Of a DNA stretch of 44,733 nt, positions 24,074 to 31,592 are shown piece by piece (position 1 is the first letter of the stretch; the number at the start of each line of letters is the position of its first letter). The notes under the pieces are model-generated. The model searched no databases and was not told the origin of the DNA. It saw only the letters and a program-made list of their open reading frames with translations. Source of the stretch: COMBO-56-21 sp041494275 (lineage in GTDB: Archaea > Thermoplasmatota > Thermoplasmata > UBA10834); contig JBGQAM010000003.1 in NCBI GenBank assembly GCA_041494275.1, positions 1-44,733 on the forward strand. The letters are read 5' to 3'. Both the position numbers and the translations under genes were made by a program.

Positions 24074-25681
24074 ATGCCCAGTCTAGTGCAAACACTATCT
24101 CATCTGGTACTAGGACAGAAAGGCGGAGAAAACAGAATCCTGATAATCGAGTTGCTGAAGGAACGTCCGTACAACATGAATCAGTTGGCGGAACGCCTGC
24201 AACTGAATTATCGAACGGTCAAGCACCACATAGACGTCCTCCGTGAGAACGGCTTGCTTACCCCGTCGTCTTCTTCGGGCTACGGCGAGGTCTATTTCTT
24301 ATCACCCGAATTGGAACAGAATTATGAGATTTTCAGAAGCATCGCCAGCAAACTCAAGAACATAGCGTCCTCCCATGCATTCTTTCAAAACGTCATCGAA
24401 CAGACGCACGATGCAGTAATGATAATTGACGAAGAAGAGCTGGTCCTGTTCTGGAATAGGAGTGCTGAAAGACTGCTTGGATACACTGACAAGGAGATCC
24501 TTGGAAAAACAATACCGATCTTCAATGATCCCGAATTCATCAAACTGGCTATCAAAGAGGTAGCTGACAAGAATGAGGCAAGGGTGCAAGAAATAATAGG
24601 AAAAGACAAATCAGGAAAACCGATCGATCTCGAGATCAACATCGGTGGCATAGCTGACGAAGAGGGGAACATAATCGCATATTCCATTCTGGCGAGAGAT
24701 ATCGGAGTGAGGAAACGGAACGAGGAACGGCTGAGATACTTGAATGTGCTCCTTACTGCCATAAATGACGTAAATCAGTTGATAAACAGAGTGCCCGATA
24801 TTGACACCCTCATACAGAAGGCAGCTGACCGGCTCAATGATACCCAGCTTTTCATCGACGTTTCCATTGGTCTGCAACGTGATCCGGACAGCAACTGCAT
24901 CATTCCTGTCGGGCATTGCGGAGTGCATGGAGCCGAATCTTGGAGAATAACACCTGAAGGGAGTGGGGAAGGACCGAATTGCGTAAAATCAGCTGCAAAA
25001 TCAATGAAGACAGGCATCGTCAATGGAACCGGAGAAGAATGTGTGGGATGTCATCGCAATTGCGATCACGAAGGGTACTCGAGCGTGACAATCCCGATGA
25101 AGTATCGAGGAGGCCTCATAGGAATTTTCAGCGTTTGTTTCTCTCCTGGCCATGTGATTTATAAGGAGGAAATCAGTCTTCTTGAGGAAGTCGTTAGGGA
25201 TCTTACGCTAGCTAGGGTCAAGATGTTGGCAGAGGATATACTGGCCGAGAGCAAAGACCGGTTTTCGTCTGCTCTTTTCGCTGCAAGGAGCGGCGCCTGG
25301 GACTGGAATCTCAAGACAGGTGAGCTGGCATGGTCTGACGGTTTGGAGCGAATCTTCGGCTTTGGCCAGGGTGAGATCAAACTTACCCACGATGCACTTC
25401 TCGATTGCGTTCACATCGAAGACCGCCACAAAGTCGCCGATGCAACAGATGCATGTTTGAAGGGCAAGAAGGAGTATGACGTCGAATACCGCGTAGTATG
25501 GTCAGATGGTTCAATTCATTGGATACGCGAAGCCGGAGACATCTTGCTGGACCAAAACAACGAACCATCCCGCATGCTGGCGGTCGTAAGCGACATTTCA
25601 AAAAGGAAAGTGCTAGAGAGCGAGCTGCGCAAGGCTCTCGACAAGGCGCAAACGCGTCAAATTGGAGCCGTAGACTGCTGA
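24074..25681 (+). CDS. One-component regulator: wHTH-PAS-GAF-PAS, no kinase
   Basis: 535 residues. An ArsR-type winged helix is at 15-75 (NMNQLAERLQLNYRTVKHHIDVLRENGLL). A PAS domain follows at about 105-215 (VIEQTHDAVMIIDEE), then a GAF at about 230-385 with an unusual Cys/His cluster (HCGVH, ECVGCHRNCDH). A second PAS is at about 395-515 (FAARSGAWDWNLKTG) with a short final helix. No HisKA or HATPase follows and none is in the next 88 nt, so it is probably a direct DNA-binding sensor. TATA GTATATAC (24044-24052) sits about 26 nt before the ATG. It precedes the two DUF3494 genes. Confidence 0.83.
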   Translation: MPSLVQTLSHLVLGQKGGENRILIIELLKERPYNMNQLAERLQLNYRTVKHHIDVLRENGLLTPSSSSGYGEVYFLSPELEQNYEIFRSIASKLKNIASSHAFFQNVIEQTHDAVMIIDEEELVLFWNRSAERLLGYTDKEILGKTIPIFNDPEFIKLAIKEVADKNEARVQEIIGKDKSGKPIDLEINIGGIADEEGNIIAYSILARDIGVRKRNEERLRYLNVLLTAINDVNQLINRVPDIDTLIQKAADRLNDTQLFIDVSIGLQRDPDSNCIIPVGHCGVHGAESWRITPEGSGEGPNCVKSAAKSMKTGIVNGTGEECVGCHRNCDHEGYSSVTIPMKYRGGLIGIFSVCFSPGHVIYKEEISLLEEVVRDLTLARVKMLAEDILAESKDRFSSALFAARSGAWDWNLKTGELAWSDGLERIFGFGQGEIKLTHDALLDCVHIEDRHKVADATDACLKGKKEYDVEYRVVWSDGSIHWIREAGDILLDQNNEPSRMLAVVSDISKRKVLESELRKALDKAQTRQIGAVDC

Positions 25682-25716
25682 CTAGATTTGTATCTAATCC
25701 TGCATTGAATTGTTAA

Positions 25717-25739
25717 CGATGTTGAAATAGCGGTATAAT
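25717..25739 (+). promoter_or_regulatory. Promoter element of first DUF3494 gene
   Basis: GATGTTGAAATA, G, then CGGTATAATG. GGTATAAT (25732-25739) is the probable TATA box, about 35 nt before the ATG at 25770. The same block recurs upstream of the second DUF3494 gene at 26888-26910. Confidence 0.55.
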
Positions 25740-25769
25740 GACCAGGGTACATCTCCAAGTAGGTAAAAC

Positions 25770-26729
25770 ATGCAGGAGAGTATGAAATTGGCACTTGTAG
25801 AGGAAAATGGTATAGTCGGAAAGCGTTCAGTTGTTGGATCAAGGCTCGGAAAGAGAGCGGATCGTGCTCGATTTTGGCCCGCGGTCCTCATCTCAATGAT
25901 CGTTGTCCCAATGTTTGTTGTTATGGCCTTCTATGCGACGGTTTCAGCCCAGGCAGCTGGTCCAGCGCCAGTAGACCTCTTGACAGCTGGCAATTACGTG
26001 ATTCTGGGAAACACTGGAATTACTAACACGGGAGCCACGTCGATCACTGGATCGATTGGAACCAGCAGCAGTGCGAGTTCATTAACTGGATTTGCCCTGT
26101 CATATGTCACCGGGGCTACATATGCGACATCGATTTATGTCAGTGATCATGTATATGCCTTCGACTATGCTGACCCAACTCCAGCTGCAATGACTGCGGC
26201 TTCAAACGACATGCTGACCGCATTCAGCAACGCAGCCGGACTGCCGGCTGATGGCGACAAGAACAATCTGTGGTCTGGAGATCTTACTGGGCAGAATCTC
26301 GTTCCTGGCACCTACGTGTGGACGTCCGCGGTCAGTGTAGCGGCTGCTGGTAGCGTCACTCTCTCGGGCACAGCAAGTGATGTCTGGGTCTTCCAGATAA
26401 CGGGGGTTCTAAGCTTGGGCAGCGGCGCCTCAGTGATTCTGAGCGGCGCGGTGGCGCAGAACATCTTCTGGCAGGTCGCTGGCTCGGTTGCTCTGGGAAC
26501 GACGTCTACCATGAAGGGAATCATATTGTGCTCTACAGATATCGCGATGAGTAACGGCGCAACGCTGGAAGGAAGGGCGTTGGCGCAGACAGCGGTTACA
26601 CTAGACGGCAACATCATCTACGGACCGGGCGTCACTCCAATACCGGAATTCTCCCAAATTCTGATCCCCTTGGTCGGAATGGTGTTCGTCATTGCGATAG
26701 TAGGCAAAGTCAGGAATCAGAAGAAGTAA
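25770..26729 (+). CDS. DUF3494 (ice-binding-like) surface protein with IPEF sorting tail
   Basis: 319 residues. A long N-terminal signal/anchor (ISMIVVPMFVVMAFYATVS, about 42-60) precedes the DUF3494 beta-helix: DLLTAGNYVILGNTGITNTG, ITGSIGTSS, DVWVFQITGVL, FWQVAGSVALGTTSTMKG and GATLEGRALAQTAVTLDG. The C-terminus IPEFSQILIPLVGMVFVIAIVGKVRNQKK is a sorting-type tail like that of the secreted protein at 3.5-6.3 kb. DUF3494 proteins bind ice in polar bacteria, but many act as adhesins. The start could also be the ATG at 25782. Confidence 0.87.
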   Translation: MQESMKLALVEENGIVGKRSVVGSRLGKRADRARFWPAVLISMIVVPMFVVMAFYATVSAQAAGPAPVDLLTAGNYVILGNTGITNTGATSITGSIGTSSSASSLTGFALSYVTGATYATSIYVSDHVYAFDYADPTPAAMTAASNDMLTAFSNAAGLPADGDKNNLWSGDLTGQNLVPGTYVWTSAVSVAAAGSVTLSGTASDVWVFQITGVLSLGSGASVILSGAVAQNIFWQVAGSVALGTTSTMKGIILCSTDIAMSNGATLEGRALAQTAVTLDGNIIYGPGVTPIPEFSQILIPLVGMVFVIAIVGKVRNQKK

Positions 26730-26753
26730 GTCCTCTGATCCGAAACCTCTTCC

Positions 26754-26758
26754 TTTTT
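26754..26758 (+). terminator. T-rich stop after first DUF3494 gene
   Basis: TTTTT within CTCTTCCTTTTTAG lies about 25 nt after the stop codon and 130 nt before the promoter of the next gene. This fits U-tract termination, so the two paralogs are likely separate transcripts. Confidence 0.3.
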
Positions 26759-26887
26759 AGTATTTTCGCATCTTCTTCTGATATTGCCCGCTGACCTTTT
26801 CTCCAAGTGATGGGGGCGAGTATCTCGGTTCATCTCCACCGCCAACTGCATATTGAATTTGCATCAAATCCTTCAGCAACTTGTCAG

Positions 26888-26910
26888 CGATGTTGAAATA
26901 ACGGTATATC
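26888..26910 (+). promoter_or_regulatory. Promoter element of second DUF3494 gene
   Basis: GATGTTGAAATA, A, then CGGTATATCG. GGTATATC is the likely TATA box, about 27 nt before the ATG at 26934 (leaderless). It matches the block at 25717-25739 in all but a few bases, while the surrounding bases differ. Confidence 0.55.
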
Positions 26911-26933
26911 GGCTGCTGGCGTATCCCTAGACT

Positions 26934-27767
26934 ATGGAAGCTAGCAAGCCGAAACCGGCAATGAAGAGGACAGTTTTGATTGCAGTAGCTATTGTCATCG
27001 CTCTCGTAGTCGTAGGACTTGGGGCGGGGTACATATGGCTGACAGGGAATAAGTCGGATGGAACTGGAGGTGGAGGTGGCGCCGGCGGATCAGGAGCTGG
27101 GCCAGCAGCCGTGAACCTTCGATCGGCTGGCGATTTCGTGATTCTGGCAAAGACAGGAATCTCAACCACGGGAACCACCTCGATTGTTGGAGATATTGGG
27201 ATTAGTCCAGCCGCTGCATCTTTCATGACTGGATTTGGATTGGTATATGCTAGCGGGGCTACATATGCGACATCATCCCTAGTGAATGGACGCGTGTACG
27301 CATCTGACTACGCTCCTCCAACGCCGACCAAAATGACTACGGCTGTAAGCGACATGGAAACCGCGTACACCGACGCAGCTGGACGGACAAACCCTGATCA
27401 TACTGAACTGGGCGCAGGAGATGTCACTTCGATGACGCTTGCTCCTGGTCTCTATAAGTGGGGTACTGGACTCACAATATCTGCAGCTGGCGTCACTCTT
27501 TCAGGTGGCGCGAATGATGTCTGGATCTTCCAGATAGCGCAGAACCTAGTCGTGGCCGACGGTGCCCATATCACTCTGAGCGGCGGCGCAGTGGCTACCC
27601 ATGTCTTCTGGCAGGTCGCAGGCCAGGCTACCATTGGAACGACGGCAGTCATGAAGGGAATCATACTGTGTCAAACAGCGATTGTGCTGAATACCGGCGC
27701 AACGCTGACCGGCATGGCATTGGCGCAGTCAGCGGTTTCATTGGACGCAAATACCGTTAGTGAGTAG
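26934..27767 (+). CDS. DUF3494 (ice-binding-like) membrane-anchored paralog
   Basis: 277 residues. An N-terminal transmembrane anchor (VLIAVAIVIALVVVGLGAGYIWL, about 13-36) is followed by a Gly/Ser linker of about 20 residues and a DUF3494 domain. The domain keeps the same landmarks as the upstream paralog: NLRSAGDFVILAKTGIS, DVWIFQIAQNL, VFWQVAGQATIGTTAVMKG and GATLTGMALAQSAVSLD. It lacks a C-terminal sorting tail, so the paralogs are held at the surface from opposite ends. A tandem duplication is evident. Confidence 0.87.
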   Translation: MEASKPKPAMKRTVLIAVAIVIALVVVGLGAGYIWLTGNKSDGTGGGGGAGGSGAGPAAVNLRSAGDFVILAKTGISTTGTTSIVGDIGISPAAASFMTGFGLVYASGATYATSSLVNGRVYASDYAPPTPTKMTTAVSDMETAYTDAAGRTNPDHTELGAGDVTSMTLAPGLYKWGTGLTISAAGVTLSGGANDVWIFQIAQNLVVADGAHITLSGGAVATHVFWQVAGQATIGTTAVMKGIILCQTAIVLNTGATLTGMALAQSAVSLDANTVSE

Positions 27768-27780
27768 GACGTGATGCGGA

Positions 27781-27924
27781 ATGCCAATAACCGTGGAATG
27801 GTCTCATATTGGGATTGGCTCAGTGATCGCATTCCTGATAGGCTGGTTCGTATTTGGGGCTCTTGGTGCGATAATAATAGCCATCGTAGTCTTGATCCTA
27901 ATGGGAGTAATAAAGATCAGATAG
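27781..27924 (+). CDS. Putative 47-residue membrane protein
   Basis: ATG to TAG encodes 47 residues, almost all hydrophobic after a short polar head: IAFLIGWFVFGALGAIIIAIVVLILMGVI spans the membrane once or as a hairpin. It ends KIR. It begins 14 nt after the second DUF3494 stop, with weak GGACGTGAT upstream, so it may be cotranscribed. An overlapping +1 frame ORF at 27774 is polar and looks like a shadow. Confidence 0.5.
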   Translation: MPITVEWSHIGIGSVIAFLIGWFVFGALGAIIIAIVVLILMGVIKIR

Positions 27925-27953
27925 AATCGATAGAGAATCGGAGGTGACATGAA

Positions 27954-28073
27954 ATGGCAAAGAAAAGCAGAGGCGGAAGAATGACTGCAGCTAAGAATCG
28001 CGCTGAGAAATCCGCAGGTGGACGCGGCCCCGTAAAGGGACGTAAGACCGGCAAGAGAATCATGAGAACCTGA
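27954..28073 (+). CDS. Putative 39-residue highly basic protein
   Basis: 39 residues, of which 16 are Lys or Arg (starts MAKKSRGGRMTAAKNRAEKS, ends GKRIMRT), with almost no hydrophobic residues. A strong GGAGGTGA lies seven bases before the ATG. It sits between two small membrane protein genes with short gaps, so the three likely form one operon. It could bind nucleic acid or acidic membrane surface; no family is recognised. Confidence 0.55.
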   Translation: MAKKSRGGRMTAAKNRAEKSAGGRGPVKGRKTGKRIMRT

Positions 28074-28087
28074 GAGGTGATGGAAAC

Positions 28088-28423
28088 ATGTCCGTAACAC
28101 TTGGGGAGGCCTTGATATTCTTCCTCGTCGGGCTGATTGTCTCGACCATCATCATCTACGTGATCACGAAGCTGTTCGAAGAGAAAGAAGGAATAGGGAC
28201 GGCCATATTGGCCGCTCTAGTTGGGGCTGTCATCTACGCCCTGGCATATTACTTCCTTGGCCATGGGCTCCTGGCGGCATTGGTGGCCGGATTCGTATGG
28301 CTGCTGGCTCTGGGGAGCCTCTACAGCATGGGCTGGTGGAAGGCACTCGGCGTGGCAATCGTCGTGTGGATCGTCGCCTTCTTTGTGGGCTACATATTGC
28401 CCACAGTCGTGGGTCCTCTGTGA
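28088..28423 (+). CDS. Small polytopic membrane protein
   Basis: 111 residues with about four membrane segments (EALIFFLVGLIVSTIIIYVI, then TAILAALVGAVIYALAYYF, LLAALVAGFVWLLALGSLY and ALGVAIVVWIVAFFVGYIL). A short charged loop LFEEKEG follows the first segment. GAGGTGAT precedes the ATG and overlaps the end of the basic protein gene region. No family recognised with confidence. Confidence 0.7.
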   Translation: MSVTLGEALIFFLVGLIVSTIIIYVITKLFEEKEGIGTAILAALVGAVIYALAYYFLGHGLLAALVAGFVWLLALGSLYSMGWWKALGVAIVVWIVAFFVGYILPTVVGPL

Positions 28424-28570
28424 CAAAAGATGCATTGGACTCCGACGAAAACCCTTTCTTCCCATTTCCTTCTTCATATGTCCGTTGGCGCGATTCTGTT
28501 GAACACTAGCCAAGGCAGCCGAGTTCTCAGAATCGAGAAGCTTATATGCCGACAAAAGATTAGGTTCTTG

Positions 28571-29506
28571 ATGTCAGCAGGGTTCAGGGGGATGGACGTA
28601 GTCTCCATCCGTGATTTTTCTAGGGAGCAGATTGAACATGTCTTGAAGCTCGCCGAGAAGATGGTGCCTATCGCCAAAGGTGAGGAAAGGAGCGTACTCT
28701 TGGAAGGGCACGTCTTGGGGTCGTTGTTCTACGAACCGTCCACGAGGACGAGGCTGTCCTTCGACGCGGCCATGACTCGTCTGGGCGGAAGGGTCCTCGG
28801 ATTCGACCAGCCGACAGGAGCATCCGTCGCGAAGGGAGAGACACTCGCGGACACGATCCGAATGGTCGACTCCTACTGCGATGTGATCGTTTTGAGGCAC
28901 CCGCAGGAGGGTGCGGCCAGGCTGGCTGCTCACTTCGCGAACAGACCAGTGCTCAACGCTGGCGACGGAGCAGGGCAGCATCCGACTCAGACGATGCTCG
29001 ACCTGTTCACGATACGGAAGGAGAAGAAGAAGATTGAGGGGAACAACGTCGTGATAGTTGGCGACCTCAAATACGGCAGGACCGTTCACTCGCTATCTGA
29101 GGCGCTGGCCCTGTTCGGTGCGGAGCTGACATTCGTGGCTCCACCTACGCTTCAGATCCCGAAGGAGCATCTGAAACAGATCGAATCGATGGGGCACAAA
29201 CCGAAGATCAGCAGCTCGCTCGATGAGGTGATCAAGGACGCGGATGTGCTCTATGTGACCAGGATCCAGAAGGAGAGGTTCCCCGACCCAGCCGAGTACC
29301 AGAAGGTTGCCGGCATGTATCGGATAGACATGAACCTCCTGAAGGACGTCAAGAAGGACCTGATTATAATGCACCCGCTCCCGAGAGTGGGCGAGATAGA
29401 CCCCGAGGTGGATGCGACTCCTTTCGCTAAGTACTTCGACCAGGCGTTCAACGGTGTGCCAGTCAGGATGGCTCTCCTCGGCCTTGTCCTGGGGGGATTG
29501 AAATGA
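28571..29506 (+). CDS. pyrB: Aspartate carbamoyltransferase catalytic subunit
   Basis: 312 residues; joins carbamoyl phosphate and aspartate, the first committed step of pyrimidine synthesis. The carbamoyl phosphate motif FYEPSTRTR, the ASVAKGE loop, HPTQTMLD, GDLKYGRTVHSL and HPLPRVGEID are all present. The ATG at 28571 is chosen because TATA TTATATG (28540-28548) lies about 27 nt upstream, fitting a leaderless mRNA; the in-frame ATG at 28430 is before that TATA. It overlaps pyrI by four bases. Confidence 0.97.
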   Translation: MSAGFRGMDVVSIRDFSREQIEHVLKLAEKMVPIAKGEERSVLLEGHVLGSLFYEPSTRTRLSFDAAMTRLGGRVLGFDQPTGASVAKGETLADTIRMVDSYCDVIVLRHPQEGAARLAAHFANRPVLNAGDGAGQHPTQTMLDLFTIRKEKKKIEGNNVVIVGDLKYGRTVHSLSEALALFGAELTFVAPPTLQIPKEHLKQIESMGHKPKISSSLDEVIKDADVLYVTRIQKERFPDPAEYQKVAGMYRIDMNLLKDVKKDLIIMHPLPRVGEIDPEVDATPFAKYFDQAFNGVPVRMALLGLVLGGLK

Positions 29507-29958
29507 AGGAGTTCAAGGTCACCCCGATAAGGAACGGCACGGTCATAGACCACATCACCGTGGGCATGGCCCTCAAGGTCCTCAAGATAGTCGGCGTGAA
29601 GGACGATGTCAACTCGACCGTCAGCGTCCTGATGCACGTCCCCAGCAAGAAGGCTGGATGGAAGGATATCGTGAAGATAGAGGACCGCGAGCTGGACCCG
29701 AAGGAGCTGGACAAGATCGCGCTCATTTCGCCGAACGCCACGATCAACATCATCCGCGACTACAACGTGGCTGAGAAGTTCGTGGTCGAGGTGCCGAACG
29801 TCATCAAGGGAATCATGAAGTGCGCCAACCCCGGCTGCATAACGAATAAGGACGAACCAGTGGAGCCGGAGTTCGTGGTGGAGTCGAAGAAGCCGATCAC
29901 CCTGAGATGCGTTTACTGTGACAGAGTCACGACCGAAATCGCGGAGAACATCCAGTGA
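29503..29958 (+). CDS. pyrI: Aspartate carbamoyltransferase regulatory subunit
   Basis: 151 residues. An N-terminal allosteric domain (VTPIRNGTVIDHITVGMAL binds CTP/ATP in homologs) is followed by the C-terminal zinc domain with CANPGC and CVYC ligands. It forms the ATCase holoenzyme with PyrB. ATGA overlap with pyrB shows translational coupling. Confidence 0.97.
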   Translation: MKEFKVTPIRNGTVIDHITVGMALKVLKIVGVKDDVNSTVSVLMHVPSKKAGWKDIVKIEDRELDPKELDKIALISPNATINIIRDYNVAEKFVVEVPNVIKGIMKCANPGCITNKDEPVEPEFVVESKKPITLRCVYCDRVTTEIAENIQ

Positions 29959-30317
29959 GTCGCGATGTCCGGGCGGGTGATGGTCTGAGGCTGAAGATCG
30001 AGCCGCTCAGATGCATCTGCTGCGGCCTGTGCGAGACCGTCTGCAGCCTGCACAGGGATTCCGTCATAACGCCGATTGCATCGAGCATCATCCTTCATGT
30101 CGACGACAAGGCTAACTACTTCGGGCTGGTCCTGAAGACGAAATCCGAAAGCCTCTTGATGGCGAGGCCAGAGGGTGTGTCTTCCGGGCAGCAGGCCTCA
30201 GGGTCAGGCGGGCCGGGGGCAAAGCCCATCCTCCTGAGGGAAGCGTGCGACCTCTGCGGCGGCGAGGTCAGATGCGCCAAGATATGTCCTGTCCGCTGCA
30301 TTACGGCGGTGGACTGA
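29955..30317 (+). CDS. Ferredoxin-like protein with two 4Fe-4S clusters
   Basis: 120 residues starting with GTG at 29955, which overlaps the pyrI stop. Cluster 1 ligands are in CICCGLCETVC (C-x2-C-x2-C-x3-C) at 20-30; cluster 2 ligands are in CDLCGGEVRCAKICP near the C-terminus, separated by about 70 residues. This resembles the electron-transfer subunits next to AOR-type oxidoreductases. The next gene is AOR-like, so the two probably act together. Confidence 0.82.
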   Translation: MSRDVRAGDGLRLKIEPLRCICCGLCETVCSLHRDSVITPIASSIILHVDDKANYFGLVLKTKSESLLMARPEGVSSGQQASGSGGPGAKPILLREACDLCGGEVRCAKICPVRCITAVD

Positions 30318-30318
30318 G

Positions 30319-31524
30319 ATGTATCTCCGCAACAACAGAGTGGGGGTCTTCGATCTTTCGTCGAACGAATCATCTGAGCAGGAGCTGGAGGACGAGACGA
30401 ACTGGGATCGTTTGAGCGCCTTGTACATCGCGGACAAGCTTGCATCCGAGAACGGAACCGATTCGTTGGTGCTCGGCACCGGTGTCTTGACATCCAGCTT
30501 CGTGCCCGCTGCATGCGCTGGAATAGTCAGAGGAAGTCCGGGGAAGGACGGAGACCCGAGGGTTATGCCCCTGTTGGGGTTTGCAGGCGTTGAGCTCAAA
30601 CTCACCGGATTCGATTTCATCGTCCTCAAAGGAGTCTCGGAGAGTCCAGGCTATATCTGGATCAGAGACGGCATCATGGAATTCGTGGAGTCCGGGGAGA
30701 TGAAGAGCAAGGACTCGTGGGCCAGGACCGACAAGATCAGAGCCGATCAAGGCGACAACAAGATACAGGTCCTGTCAAACGGCCCGTGGGGGGATTCAGG
30801 TAATCCCGCCTCGCAACTTGTCACGGACTACTGGGGCGGGGAGGATAAGTCGGGACTCGGCGCAGACCTTGGGCGGAAGAACCTCATGGCGATAGCATTC
30901 AGGGGCATGGGAGAGCTCGAGCTCTCAGAGCCTGACGGTCACTTCCAGGACTCGATCGTCCTGATGGCTGATCATATCCAACGGTTGGGGAGGAATGAAG
31001 GTCTCGCGTCATACTCTAGTGCGGTGAAGCGCGAGGATTTCAGGAAGCTGCTCCACAGGAACATCGCGTGCTACGGATGCCTGTTCCCATGCAGGTCGTT
31101 CCTGAAGACATCGGAGCCATCGAGTGAGATGAAGCTGGTGGCAAACGAGCCTGGGTACCTCCACTACGACATACCCGCATTGGAGAAGGCATTCGCTTTC
31201 GGTTTCGACGCCAAGGATGCTACCATCGCCTTGATGAAATGCGCTCGCGCAGGTGCTGAGCCGGTCTCTGTGCTGTCCTATGCCGCTGAGCGGTCTGCGA
31301 AAGTCAGCCTGGACTCCGTCGCTGCGGTCCTGTCCAATCCGGCGAGCATCTCGCATAGCAGAACCGTTGGCAACTTCGAACTTTCCTTCCAAGACAAAGC
31401 CCAGTATCGTTCGTGCGTTGGCCTCGGCCTCTGTCCCAGGTACTGGTCGAAGGTCGGCTACGATGAGGATGCTGTGACCCCATACGGGGAAGCGGCTCTG
31501 GGTCTTTCATCACGTTCGAAGTGA
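30319..31524 (+). CDS. Shortened aldehyde ferredoxin oxidoreductase (AOR)-like protein
   Basis: 401 residues against about 600 in usual AORs. The N-terminal domain keeps GFAGVELKLTGFDFIVLKG and GLGADLGRKNLMAIAFRGMG. The 4Fe-4S ligands CYGCLFPC are at about 254-261, and a late SCVGLGLC may supply a fourth. The usual tungstopterin-loop Asn-Ser-Gly-Gly and the Asp of DxxGLC look lost, and most of the third domain is missing. No AOR fragment follows in another frame, so it is a short form, not a recent frameshift. It may be an electron-transfer or cofactor-poor relative. It follows pyrBI and the ferredoxin gene after one base. Confidence 0.7.
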   Translation: MYLRNNRVGVFDLSSNESSEQELEDETNWDRLSALYIADKLASENGTDSLVLGTGVLTSSFVPAACAGIVRGSPGKDGDPRVMPLLGFAGVELKLTGFDFIVLKGVSESPGYIWIRDGIMEFVESGEMKSKDSWARTDKIRADQGDNKIQVLSNGPWGDSGNPASQLVTDYWGGEDKSGLGADLGRKNLMAIAFRGMGELELSEPDGHFQDSIVLMADHIQRLGRNEGLASYSSAVKREDFRKLLHRNIACYGCLFPCRSFLKTSEPSSEMKLVANEPGYLHYDIPALEKAFAFGFDAKDATIALMKCARAGAEPVSVLSYAAERSAKVSLDSVAAVLSNPASISHSRTVGNFELSFQDKAQYRSCVGLGLCPRYWSKVGYDEDAVTPYGEAALGLSSRSK

Positions 31525-31550
31525 GGATACGGGTCCGCTGGCTCCAAAGG

Positions 31551-31579
31551 TTTTTTGTAAGACCTACGGTCTAGACCGT
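31551..31579 (+). promoter_or_regulatory. Promoter with 14-base perfect palindrome
   Basis: TTTTTTGTAA (31551-31560) may stop transcription from the gene before and act as a weak TATA. ACGGTCTAGACCGT (31566-31579) is a perfect palindrome, ending 13 nt before the GTG start at 31593. Its position between a TATA-like element and the start suggests an operator. Confidence 0.4.
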
Positions 31580-31592
31580 GTTGGGTTGAATC

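Noticed and set aside
25030..25070. CxxCH in the GAF domain as a c-type heme site
   Set aside because: The protein has no signal peptide or membrane segment, and c-type heme is attached outside the cytoplasm. A metal or redox role remains possible.
25620..25769. Broken histidine kinase after the PAS/GAF protein
   Set aside because: No HisKA or HATPase remnants in the following 88 nt or beyond. The N-terminal winged helix supports a kinase-free regulator.
25770..27767. Mobile element carrying the DUF3494 pair
   Set aside because: No terminal inverted repeats, integrase, transposase or target-site duplication could be seen at either edge. Only composition hints at transfer.
27774..27947. Polar 57-codon frame overlapping the small membrane ORF
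   Set aside because: Its translation is Asn/Arg/Trp-rich without a plausible fold; the overlapping hydrophobic frame looks more natural.
30319..31592. Frameshifted full-length AOR
   Set aside because: No AOR C-terminal residues appear in any frame after the stop. Only 68 nt separate it from the next gene, so it is a short form.
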